In this document: positions 41,177-50,373 of the stretch, in pieces
Position numbering within the stretch: the stretch's first letter is position 1
Layout of the letters: each line of letters starts with the position of its first letter
From: Epithemia pelagica
Taxonomy: Eukaryota > Bacillariophyta > Bacillariophyceae > Surirellales > Surirellaceae
Assembly (NCBI GenBank): GCA_946965045.2
Contig: OX337239.1
Coordinates: 2,418,001-2,482,000 of the forward strand
DNA length: 64,000 nucleotides
Direction: 5' to 3'
The notes under the pieces: model-generated
What the model saw: the letters and a program-made list of their open reading frames with translations, nothing else
Told to the model about the DNA's origin: nothing
Database searches by the model: none
Program-made: the position numbers and the translations under genes

Positions 41177-41909
41177 GTCCGATTGTGTCCATCGTTGTCC
41201 ACCGTTGTCCAAGACCCTTGTCCATAACGTCCCCAATGCACAATACGCGAGTTTGATTGTTGTATGATGCTTTGTTAGTGTCAACACCATTGTGGGTGTT
41301 GAATTTGATCGTTGGTTGGCTGGGATCCCAGCATTACGACGGTCAAAATCCCATTGTGAAGGTGTTGTCTTTTTCGTGTCCGTGTCCGTTTGCACGCTGT
41401 CCGTGTCCGTTTCGACCTTGTCCATGGACAATTCGACCTTGTCCGATTCAAGTTTTTTGTTGTCAATTACTCCATACTGTCTCATTGCGGCGTCCCACGT
41501 GCCCAGTGACCTTGTGCGCATTATAGAAGACGTCTATAATGTTTCGGACGGTATATTGGTGATGCGCAACCCCACCATGGTCAGTGTTGTCAGTTGTCAG
41601 TTTCACGGTTGTCCATATGTCTTTTTCGCCGAATAAGTAGATGTCACAAGCCGTTGGATTAGTACTTATTATCGTATAGGGTTATAAGTTACATTTTGTG
41701 ATGATGTAAGTAACTGTGGAGGCAATATTCTTTGTACGACTCAACAGGTACACAATCTCTTATTCTCTTTTTCGTCAGATATTCTTATTTAAGAAGACAC
41801 GAAATTTACATAGGTGGACGACGCATGTCCACAACTTATACTTAATAAGACTATCCACTATAGCCCAAATCTAGTTTGTACACTATAATGGACATAGTAC
41901 CGGGTAACC
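41177..41909 (-). repeat. Right terminal inverted repeat (about 733 bp)
   Basis: Reverse complement of the left TIR, with substitutions and small indels. The terminal GGTAACC is followed by the CTG target duplication. Confidence 0.88.
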
Positions 41910-41912
41910 CTG

Positions 41913-42865
41913 TGGTGCCCATCATCGGTATGCCATTGAATCAGACTGGGTTGGGACCACCACCACTTGATGGATCCAAAGAAGTTGGAGAAATGATTTT
42001 TCCGACAATGGCGGTCCGACTCTCCTTGTCGTCAGCACGCAATCTAGGTATACTTCATAATGGTCCACAACAAGCTACACTTGGCGAGCCCCAGAGTTTT
42101 CGTGGCACTGCTTTGTTTGTTGGCAACTTTTGATGAGTGTTCCCAAAACACCATTCTGTCTCGTGCCTCCTTTGCTGGGTGTTTCCATATGTCATATGGT
42201 GTCGTCCACACTGCCTTCCCAATGAGCCATCGCAGAGATGAACAGGATGCCAACTATAGACTGGAGCGTGCCTAGGTAGGAGCACCACACAACGGAACCC
42301 ATTGTATTTTAGGAGGTGGTGTTTATCACAGTTGTTCGTTTGTGCCACCACTGAAGAATTGACTAGAAGCAACAAGATGACAAGGAGACGGAGCTGAATT
42401 GTGGAACTGATGATACAAGTGTCCATCGTCATGAGAGACAATGGGATTGATCGAGAAATATGAATCGACAATGGATGGAATTGATTGTAACCTTATGAAT
42501 CTCAAAATTTTTATGAGCAAACTGAATATGATAGATTGTGATCTATGCCTCCCTTTCAATAGATAGTCTAGTGTCTAGTCTACCGCTGTCCTCATGGTGA
42601 GGACAAGTATACCCCAGTACATTTTCCTACGCAACGGAAAATCACTCAATTTTCAAAGTGGTTTTCAAGGCTTGGGGTAAAAATTCTCTACAGGAAATCG
42701 AATATGAGGAATTTTTTGATATGTTCAGTGGTCGAATCGGCCAAACTTTTTAAAGAAAAATTTATGTTCCAGATTTGAATTTCTTGTAGGCTTTCTACGT
42801 AGGGTACCCGGAGGTAGATTAGACACTAGAGAGTACTTACGGAGGATCGGTCCGCGGATGACGTC
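41913..42865. other. Intergenic region, no gene seen
   Basis: Right flank of the transposon. Short ORFs overlap on both strands without recognisable features. AT-rich near 42700-42780. Confidence 0.5.
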
Positions 42866-44443
42866 ATGATTATCCGCTTTCTAAAAGCGACCCCAACGAC
42901 GCACCATGGACGCGATCCGCACACCAACACACACAAGAAGCAGGACACTGTCGTCGTGATTGTCATTCTGAATCCACCTCCCCACGACGACGACAATAAC
43001 AACAACAACACCAATAAGAACAAACACAGTCCATCTAGCCATTCCCAAGAGACCCTCATGTCGTCGTCGGATCCGGAACCCATCCCCACCAAGGACAAGG
43101 ACCGCACACCGGAGGATGCTGCCATGGCAGCAACACTGGCAAGTCCAGCACTACTGGCACCCACCACGGCCGGTACCGACCCAACCCAACAACAATTGCA
43201 ATTACCACAACAAGAGGGACAAGTTCCCAGTCGTGTCGTGAAACCGGAATCTACACCCAGCATCACCACAACGACGGCAGCAGCCATCACCTCTGCTCCA
43301 ATCGTGGTGAGCCAGACCAATGACAACGACAACGACCATGACAAACCCAAAATGGAACCAACCACCACGACAACAACAATTTCTACGGAATCCTCCCAGT
43401 CGAAACTCGCCAATGCTACTCCGACCAACCCAAACAACAACAACAACCAAACTACTACGAATCACGAGGATGCCATGGTAGATAATGTCGTCTCCACCAC
43501 ACAATCCACGAACCCGAACGAGGACAAGAAGGACGAGGTGATGCAAACCACCCAGGACGACGACGACGACGACGACGACGACAAGGAAGAGGACCACAAG
43601 ACCCACACGGAGAAGGACCCAACATGCACAACCACAACAACCACAACTAGTACGACTACTGCAACAACCTTGGCGAGTCCGGCGTATACACGGTCCAAAC
43701 GGAAACGACTGGAACAAGAGCAGGCCATGGAACCACCGGCCTCCAAACGACGACAAGTCAATACGGGTCCAGAGGATTCCACGACGACAACTCGACGGGT
43801 GGAACCGTCCACCAGCACGGCAACCACCACAGCCACGACAAGGGCAGCCGACGACCATCAGTCACTGCCCAGCAGGGACGCAATGACCAACACCAGCACG
43901 GATCTGCCCCACCACCGTGCGGAGGAATGTACCCAAGAACAGCATTCTGCTCCTCCTCTTTCGGTATCGACACCGGAATTGACCTTGATTACTCAAGCCC
44001 AGGTCGAATTGGCCAATCGTCTCGTCTTTTCGACCCTCGAAAATCCCACGACACAACACTTGCTCCAAGAATTGAATGTCGCGGGCAATTCCGTCTCGGG
44101 ATTGGCCTTGGTCCAAGGTCGTCATGGCTTGAGACGACCGACCGTCTTGGAACGGTGGTCTCCGTACGAAATTGCCGTCTTTCAAGCCGCCTTGGCTCAT
44201 CACGGCAAGCACTTTGAATTGATTCATGACGAATTGCCCAGTAAATCCGTGCCTGAACTGATTGACTTTTATTATGCCTGTTGGAAAACCACCACGCACT
44301 ATCAAGCCTGGAAACAAGCCTACGTGCCACCCCATTTGGATCACGATGACGATGACGACGACGAACACGATGCGAACAACAACAATAACAACAAGGATAA
44401 AAACAAGAAGAAGGAAACAACCAACACGAGAGAAAAGAAATGA
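42866..44443 (+). CDS. SANT/Myb-like chromatin protein with long low-complexity N-terminus
   Basis: 525 residues from the first ATG (a second in-frame ATG at 43059 would give about 460). Residues 1-390 are mostly Asn/Thr/Asp/Gln repeats. The only folded part is near residues 425-480: L-E-R-W-S-P-Y-E-I-A-V-F-Q-A-A-L-A-H-H-G-K-H-F-E-L-I-H-D-E-L-P-S-K-S-V-P-E-L-I-D-F-Y-Y-A-C-W-K, a SANT domain of the MIER/RCOR/NCOR class, in which the W-S/F and Y-Y-x-W-K positions are conserved. SANT modules bind histone tails and recruit deacetylases. The ELM2 partner domain is not evident. An acidic tail with Asn and Lys runs follows. It is probably a nuclear corepressor-type protein; exact complex unknown. 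Confidence 0.75.
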   Translation: MIIRFLKATPTTHHGRDPHTNTHKKQDTVVVIVILNPPPHDDDNNNNNTNKNKHSPSSHSQETLMSSSDPEPIPTKDKDRTPEDAAMAATLASPALLAPTTAGTDPTQQQLQLPQQEGQVPSRVVKPESTPSITTTTAAAITSAPIVVSQTNDNDNDHDKPKMEPTTTTTTISTESSQSKLANATPTNPNNNNNQTTTNHEDAMVDNVVSTTQSTNPNEDKKDEVMQTTQDDDDDDDDDKEEDHKTHTEKDPTCTTTTTTTSTTTATTLASPAYTRSKRKRLEQEQAMEPPASKRRQVNTGPEDSTTTTRRVEPSTSTATTTATTRAADDHQSLPSRDAMTNTSTDLPHHRAEECTQEQHSAPPLSVSTPELTLITQAQVELANRLVFSTLENPTTQHLLQELNVAGNSVSGLALVQGRHGLRRPTVLERWSPYEIAVFQAALAHHGKHFELIHDELPSKSVPELIDFYYACWKTTTHYQAWKQAYVPPHLDHDDDDDDEHDANNNNNNKDKNKKKETTNTREKK

Positions 44444-45129
44444 GTCTCGAAACTGGGCCCCGTCATCCTTTTATTCAATTTCAAAAGAATGGCAGGGCGC
44501 TCGGTAACTTGACAGCGTTCTTTACTGGAACCGTCTTTGTTGGTTCGGACGCGGAGAAGAAGGGCCGAAGAGAAGCCTTGTTTGCAATTTTCTTCACAGT
44601 TACTTTCGCGCGAGCTGCTTCTTCGGCTTCCTACTGTGGACGGACTTTTGTTCGGGGGTTAACTATTCGAACGATTCAAACGTTTCAAAAAGATTTGTTT
44701 TGCATGGCCTTACCCCACTCAGTCGAGGCCTACACTTGCCTTGCGAAGTTCAGGTCATGAAAGTTCAACTCTCGACGGCCCAGACGTGGAGAGTCACTGT
44801 TCGTACGACGCTATAGTGGTATGGATCCCGTCTCGGATCTTGTCCGATCCCGTCGTTTGAGCAGTCGGCGAATTCGTTGCAGTCCATGACTTGGTGATTT
44901 TATAACATATACCACCGGCGTCGTGTTTCCCCTAGAGTGATATTAGTTACCCGTCACACAATGTGTTTTGTGTGTCTTGCCCTCATCGCGTGCCTTATTC
45001 AGAGCGACTTGCGCTGAATAAGAGGTTTCTCAACTTTGCACCACAATAAAGCATCAGCGAGAGTACTGTGTTCTGTGTGCAATCTATTGTCTGTACCTTC
45101 AGAAGAATCAAGCCTGTCCTCACAATTCC
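44444..45129. other. Intergenic region, no gene seen
   Basis: No supported ORF. A short T/C-rich stretch near 44580-44620 is unremarkable. Confidence 0.45.
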
Positions 45130-46432
45130 ATGCCCAACTGGCGGAACTTGGGTGTCCATGACTCCATGACCCGAACCACGAACGAGCTGTCTGGTTGGAA
45201 GTGGAGACTGGGAGAGGAGGTATGGGTACGCACCGGTACAAGAGGCAAGGGAGAACGCATTGCTACAATCGTCTCGGTTGCTTTTGTGGACACGGCAGGA
45301 ATTCAACGAGTTCCAGTACAATGGGAAGCCACCATGTTGTTTGAGAACGTGCGTGAGACTTCGATAACGGGCAAACTACTGAGAGTCGGGCAAACACGGT
45401 TGCAGCACAGGCAAGCTCAGCAAAGCGCAGATGTAGAGGAAGGAGAAAATCAGGAACGAGACGAAAGCACTATGCTTTGTGATCAACTCCCGACTGTACA
45501 TTCCAGCAGAGCTTCTCGAGATGAATCAACCACTCAAAGAAACACATTTGTGGACCAACAGGAAACCGAGAAATCGGGCAATCCGGAAGCAGAGACAGAA
45601 CAAGGAGTCAACGCAAATAATCACGCAGCGCAGGTTTTTTGATCCAATTGTTCGAGATGAACACTCCGACAATAGACTAGGCCTGGGAGAGGAGGTATGG
45701 GTACGCACCGGTACATGAGGAAAGGGAGAACGCATTGCTACCGTCGTCTCGGCGGTTTTTGTGGACCCGGTAGGAATTCGACGAGTTCGAGTACAATGGG
45801 AAGCCACCATGTTATTTGAGAACGTGCGTGAGACTTCGATAACGGGCAAACTACTGAGAGTCGGACAAACACGGTTGCAGCACAAGCGAGCTCAGCAAAT
45901 CGCAGATGTAGATGAAGGAGAAAATCAGGAACAAGACGAAAGAACTACTTTTTGTAATCAACTGGCTGCACATTCCATCAGAGTTTTTGGAGATGAATCG
46001 ACCACTCCAAGAAACACATTTGTGGAGCCACAGCAAACCGAGAAATCGGGCAATCCGGAAGCAGAGACAGAGGAAAGAGTCAACACAAATAATCACGCAG
46101 CGCAGCTTTCTGATCCTGTTGTTCGAGATGAACCCTCGGACAATAGACTAGGCCGTCCGATGAAGAAACAAAATTCAGGATTGGCAGAGAAGACAATTCG
46201 TTGGAAGGCACCGTTGTCTCAAGTCAATCAGACGACAACTCAGTCCCATTCTGCCCATACAACAACAGTTCCACCAATGAGAGCGATGCCGGAGAATGAC
46301 CCTAAAGATTCTGGTAGAAACGAGCCAAATGACTTTGGAGTCTTACATGGATCTCCGAATCTCTCGAACACGAACCTCCAAGAGAAACCAAAAACAATTG
46401 TCATTATCGATTTATGTGAAGACGATGAATAA
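45130..46432 (+). pseudogene. Tandemly duplicated gene with Tudor/chromo-like repeat and C-terminal SIM-like motif; frame broken
   Basis: The first ORF (45130-45642) and second ORF (45761-46432) are two copies of a 158-codon unit, both reading L-G-E-E-V-W-V-R-T-G-T, V-Q-W-E-A-T-M-L-F-E-N-V-R-E-T-S-I-T-G-K-L-L-R-V-G-Q-T-R-L-Q-H and E-K-S-G-N-P-E-A-E-T-E. The DNA period is 475 bp: copy 1 carries a run of six T near 45634-45639 with one base more than the matching site in copy 2, which shifts the frame, and copy 2 has TGA at 45716-45718 where copy 1 has AGA. The V-x-V-x-W-E pattern suggests an SH3-like (Tudor/chromo) barrel. The protein ends T-I-V-I-I-D-L-C-E-D-D-E, a hydrophobic core plus acidic tail typical of SUMO-interaction motifs. 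A related decayed gene lies at 49147-50289. Confidence 0.65.
45208..46157 (+). repeat. 475-bp coding tandem duplication
   Basis: Unit 1 starts at 45208 (ctgggagaggaggtatgg), unit 2 at 45683. They share most bases to about 46157. One base longer than a whole number of codons, which is why the frame changes between the copies. Confidence 0.85.
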
Positions 46433-46524
46433 GACCTTTCAGTCAGAATCACCGACATGTTGCATATTCAGAATTTGAAACTTCATCTCCCACTATCTAT
46501 AGCCACAACACTCGTTTTCCATGT

Positions 46525-48612
46525 TTATGTGCTCGTCCTTTCGCCAAGGTACTGTAGTTGCTTGGCTTGAATATGGTGAATAGGCTTGTACGATTTCTTC
46601 TGTTCCTGTACCGTGTACTCAGCGATGCAGTCCGCGTGCATCAAGGATTCATCCAAATGGGCATTTCTAGGATCCTGTTTCATTGCGTAGAAGTAACAAA
46701 ATGCCCTCATTGGTTGCCCAGTCATTGGCATCGAGTCGACTCGTGCAGTATCGTCATCCTTCAGGGCAACATCAATTTCCTTTCGGATGTAATGATTTTT
46801 GCCAATGTCTTCATAGTCATCAATGTTTTTTACTGTGTCAGATGATATTCTCCACACCTTTCCCCTCACATGTTTGGCTCGTGGGTTGGTCTCATTCAAC
46901 GTATCCAACAGGTAAGGCACCCCACATTGTCCAACCACCAAGGGATGTGGTTGGACCGTTGTGGCGCTTCCCACAGACTGAGAATCTGACAGGTATTTTG
47001 AATGCCAATGACACTGTCGTTTGAGAGTTCCATACACAAATAACAACGCAGTTCTTTCGTCGTTCTTGTCATCGCTCCACATAGAGCGACGAATCCATGG
47101 GGGAAGCCACATGGCGACAAGACTGGGCCATGAAGAAAGAAGGTACCAGAAACGATTCAGCCAAGATTCTTGTTGCCACACTTGTTCGTAGACTTGTTGA
47201 TGGGGAGTGGGGGCATCATGACGCTTTTCAGACCACTGATAATCCCAGTTCATTGCCACCAATTCTCCGATCCCCGCAATTGGTTTTGATCGGAAGCGGA
47301 ATACGGCCGATTTCATAACAATACTCTGAACGTCAGACGAGAATCCTTTCCAGTTGGCGCCAACTGTCTCCATAGTCAGCACTTTCCAAAGAGATGTGTC
47401 GCTCACATCGGATCTCTCTGGCATGATGAGTTCAAAGTCACCCTTCCATGCAAATAAGGATGGACCAGTGCACTTTCTAAAGGGTGATAATTCAATCAGT
47501 TGTGCCGTTCCAAGAGTCATGTTGACACCAAAATCGGCACAGTAACTGCCATCGATAGTTTCAATGAGAGTTCGGACTTGCATCCATTGCTGAAGAACAG
47601 CCTGAATCACAGCGTGTTGGTTGTCAATATCTTGCAAATAGTCATGGCACACGTAGGGGTCGTATTGGCAGATTCCGACAAGGACACCCCTCGGCCCCAC
47701 ATAACATCGAAATTCCGTTGTCAAATCAAAATTCGAGGACCATTTCCTCAATACCACTTGTTCTGGTTCCCCATACTGCAACCAATCCAAGAGGTCGGAG
47801 TAAACCCGTTCCGATGTGAGCAGTAGAGCCATGGCATCGGCTCCGGTTCGTACCCGCAAAAGTTTGGTGGTCCGCAAAATGGCGGCGGCACACAAGTTTC
47901 CCCATTCATTGGCGTCCATGTCCTTTTGTTCCTTCTGCTGCTGCAGCTCCTGCAGTTGCTCTTGATAGGTCTGCCATATCTCGGCTCGTCGTTCCCGATC
48001 CGTTGGTTCTCCATCTTTGGGAGACCGGCCACACAAGCGCAAAAAAGCACCTCCTTCCTCCATCGAGGTAGTATTGGGAGAGGCCAGATGTGGATCGTTT
48101 CGCAACGCATGGTCAATTCTCCGTTCCAAGGCTTGAAGAAGAACAACATGATCCATGGCCAATCCAATCTCGTTTGGCCTAACATTCTTGTTTCTGTTGC
48201 TTGTTTTTCGTTCAACATGGCGACGGGTCGTATTGTAAAAGGCCACAATCGCCTCGGCGTCACGTCGCGTCAAGGGTAAAAAGACGGATGCAAAGGTAAA
48301 ATCCGCCAAGGGTGGATACCACACATCCATTTCAAAGGCCAAGTTTTCGGAACGTAAACGATGTTCGCCACCAAAAAGGGAAGGATCTGGAGCTGGTTGC
48401 GTGGAGGAGGAGGAGGACACATTGGATGTGGCGAGACGACGAATCGACCTGGTCGTACTTGTTGTTGCTGTGCTGGCTAAACTACCTGTAGTAGTACTCG
48501 TTGTCGGAGCATGGGGTGTCGAATGATGTTCCTTGGTCGTCTCTTTCATGGTGACACATACTATGTCTCCAGCGCCCTTTTGCAATCTCGTGGGAGATGA
48601 TGGAGCACTCAC
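46525..48612 (-). CDS. CDC123 (D123) ATP-grasp protein fused to a gamma-glutamylcyclotransferase-like domain
   Basis: 695 residues, intact. Residues about 90-430 match D123: W-Y-P-P-L-A-D-F-T-F-A-S-V-F-L-P-L, A-F-L-R-L-C-G-R-S-P-K-D, V-L-R-K-W, E-F-R-C-Y-V-G-P-R-G-V-L-V-G-I-C-Q-Y-D-P-Y, D-G-S-Y-C-A-D-F-G-V, and L-I-E-L-S-P-F. CDC123 has an ATP-grasp fold and is the assembly factor for translation initiation factor eIF2. Residues about 520-660 are GGCT/AIG2-like: F-V-Y-G-T-L-K at the glycine loop, R-G-K-V-W-R-I and D-D-Y-E-D-I-G-K-N-H-Y-I-R, with the candidate catalytic Glu in D-Y-E-D. The two domains sit on one uninterrupted ORF joined by an aromatic/Trp-rich linker (L-S-S-W-P-S-L-V-A-M-W-L-P-P-W-I). 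The N-terminal 80 residues are Ser/Thr-rich. Confidence 0.88.
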   Translation of the reverse strand: MSAPSSPTRLQKGAGDIVCVTMKETTKEHHSTPHAPTTSTTTGSLASTATTSTTRSIRRLATSNVSSSSSTQPAPDPSLFGGEHRLRSENLAFEMDVWYPPLADFTFASVFLPLTRRDAEAIVAFYNTTRRHVERKTSNRNKNVRPNEIGLAMDHVVLLQALERRIDHALRNDPHLASPNTTSMEEGGAFLRLCGRSPKDGEPTDRERRAEIWQTYQEQLQELQQQKEQKDMDANEWGNLCAAAILRTTKLLRVRTGADAMALLLTSERVYSDLLDWLQYGEPEQVVLRKWSSNFDLTTEFRCYVGPRGVLVGICQYDPYVCHDYLQDIDNQHAVIQAVLQQWMQVRTLIETIDGSYCADFGVNMTLGTAQLIELSPFRKCTGPSLFAWKGDFELIMPERSDVSDTSLWKVLTMETVGANWKGFSSDVQSIVMKSAVFRFRSKPIAGIGELVAMNWDYQWSEKRHDAPTPHQQVYEQVWQQESWLNRFWYLLSSWPSLVAMWLPPWIRRSMWSDDKNDERTALLFVYGTLKRQCHWHSKYLSDSQSVGSATTVQPHPLVVGQCGVPYLLDTLNETNPRAKHVRGKVWRISSDTVKNIDDYEDIGKNHYIRKEIDVALKDDDTARVDSMPMTGQPMRAFCYFYAMKQDPRNAHLDESLMHADCIAEYTVQEQKKSYKPIHHIQAKQLQYLGERTST

Positions 48613-49146
48613 GAACCAAAAGATTCGTGGTCACACGACTCAAAAGAAGGGGAAGCAAAACAGAATATTGAATTCAATTCCGCTGTGACGGAACCTGAGA
48701 TGCCTAACATCATTGTTTCTAAGATATGCTTTCCCAGTACAAATACTGTGCCGATGGTCAATCGTTGACCACGTGCCATGGCTCTGTTTGTTGGATAAAC
48801 GACAACATCCGAGATTCGAGCAATGACAATGAATTAATCCCCAAAAATTTAGGATAAATTATTATGGGAATAGATGAATTTTTGTTCCGTTGGAGACCCC
48901 ACCCCGCGTCCATTCATTTTACTCCCATTCGTACCATCATCTCTATCAAAAGATACCCTCAACAGAATTTCGCTTTGTATGTGAATGCGTATATGTGAGA
49001 TTACAGATGGGTAGTTTAAACTTTTCCTTAGTGTGGCCTATACAGTAGGAAAGTCAGTATAATGGGTGCTTCACCCAAAAATCCACAATCCGCACATTGT
49101 CAAACGAGAAACCCTCACCATTCCATTGATGTCCTAATAGTACGCC
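48613..49146. other. Intergenic region, no gene seen
   Basis: AT-rich region of about 530 bp upstream of two divergent genes. No specific element was recognised. Confidence 0.45.
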
Positions 49147-50289
49147 ATGAAGAACAACACAGCCGTACCTTCAAGATCCATTCCATTGGGCGAAAAGGTT
49201 CGTGTGGTTGGCCTGAATCGGTTCATGTACCATCAGGCATGGCTGGTAAAAACGGATCAACCACCTCGGTTCGATGGGTATGGGCTCTTAGTGTGGGTTA
49301 AGTGGGAGTCCACTCGTCAGATAGAAGAGGTCTACACAAAGTATGTTCAGCCGCTTTCGATTGGCGTTGGTCGAAGAGAGAAAGCGTATTTGGGCGGCGA
49401 ACGGCTATGACTATCGCCCCTCCGAACAAGCCGACGACTATGTTGCGGAGAAGAAGAAGGCACCAAAGAAAGCACAACCTCCCAGAAAGCGATGCTTTCA
49501 TAAGAGAGGGAAAATGGTGCTCATCAACGATAGTGGAGAGTACCTCGTTCCCGAAGATTCGTGGCCAACGGATAACAACAGCATGGATGGTGGTGAGAAA
49601 GAAAATGCTGAACGAAGTTGTAGAAAGACTCAAGATCAGGACTATTGCTACGAGTCGGATAAGTCCGAAGACTTGCCAGAGCCAGATCTGAGGGAGGAAG
49701 ATGATCTGTGGAATGACTACGCGGATAAGGACTCGACCAACTCTGTGTTGCTCGAATGAGAAATGCGGGGAACTCCGAGTCGACCCACGGCTGCAAATAT
49801 CATGAGCCGCAGCCTCCGGAAATCCCTCGCATATAGTCACTCCACATTCCCATAGCAATGATTTGGAATCTGGCACCATGGTTGGGAGCATCACCACAAA
49901 TTCACGGGTCTCCAAAAAGAAACGCAAGTGCAGGCTTTTGGTCCCATTCTTTGCGGATCAAAAGAGGGATTCTGCAGGTTTCAAGAAGAACCCACCACCA
50001 GCAGTCCATGAATGTGATGGAGGCTCCGGTCAGGATGCTGAGAATGAAGATTCTCCAGCCAACCAGGAAATGGACTTTGAAGCCATGGGTGCAAAAATTG
50101 CAAGGGCAATGGCCGCTGGTGGTGGTGGAGAATCGCATGCGGCAAAAAGTCAGGATACGGGGACCGTTTTCAATGAAGAAATGGGTGCCAAGTAGGGAAA
50201 TTGGAAGAGCTCTCTTAGAGCTCAAAAAGACCAAGGGTACGCCCAAGAGAGTTGTCTTTATGGATCTTTGTGACAGCGATGATGATTAA
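49147..50289 (+). pseudogene. Paralogue of the SIM-tail gene at 45-46 kb, split by frame changes
   Basis: It starts M-K-N-N-T-A-V-P with L-G-E-K-V-R-V-V ... L-V-W-V-K-W-E-S-T, the same Tudor-like pattern as the gene at 45130. Near 49340-49360 the coding signal moves to another frame (ORF 49343-49759, ending in a Glu/Asp-rich run), then to a third segment (49863-50195), and finally to the frame ending R-V-V-F-M-D-L-C-D-S-D-D-D at 50289. The end is the same SIM-like motif as V-I-I-D-L-C-E-D-D-E at 46432. Each segment is open for 80-140 codons, so the parts look like one gene with several indels, or a spliced gene whose introns I cannot place. The acidic region from about 49640 is low complexity. 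No function is known. Confidence 0.55.
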
Positions 50290-50373
50290 AAATACGCCGG
50301 CAGAACAACAACAAGAAGAAAAACTTACATAAGTTGCATGTTATTGAGAGATGACAAGTTATAAGAATAATGT

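Larger units (their letters stand above)
34519..41909. mobile_element. 7.4-kb DNA transposon with long TIRs, carrying DDE transposase, SET and KOW-like genes
   Basis: The element begins GGTTACCCGG at 34519 and ends with its reverse complement at 41909, and is flanked by CTG on both sides (34516-34518, 41910-41912), a 3-bp target duplication. The inverted repeats are about 735-750 bp each and partly diverged. Five genes lie between them: a W-R-N-S protein (minus), a spliced unknown protein (plus), a SET-domain protein (plus), a DDE transposase (minus) and a small KOW-like protein (plus). Their ORFs are all open, so the copy may be active or recent. It uses a GTGAGT donor, unlike the GTACGT of the host genes. 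I cannot assign it to a named superfamily; the transposase resembles the broad IS5/Harbinger-type DDE group. Confidence 0.88.
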
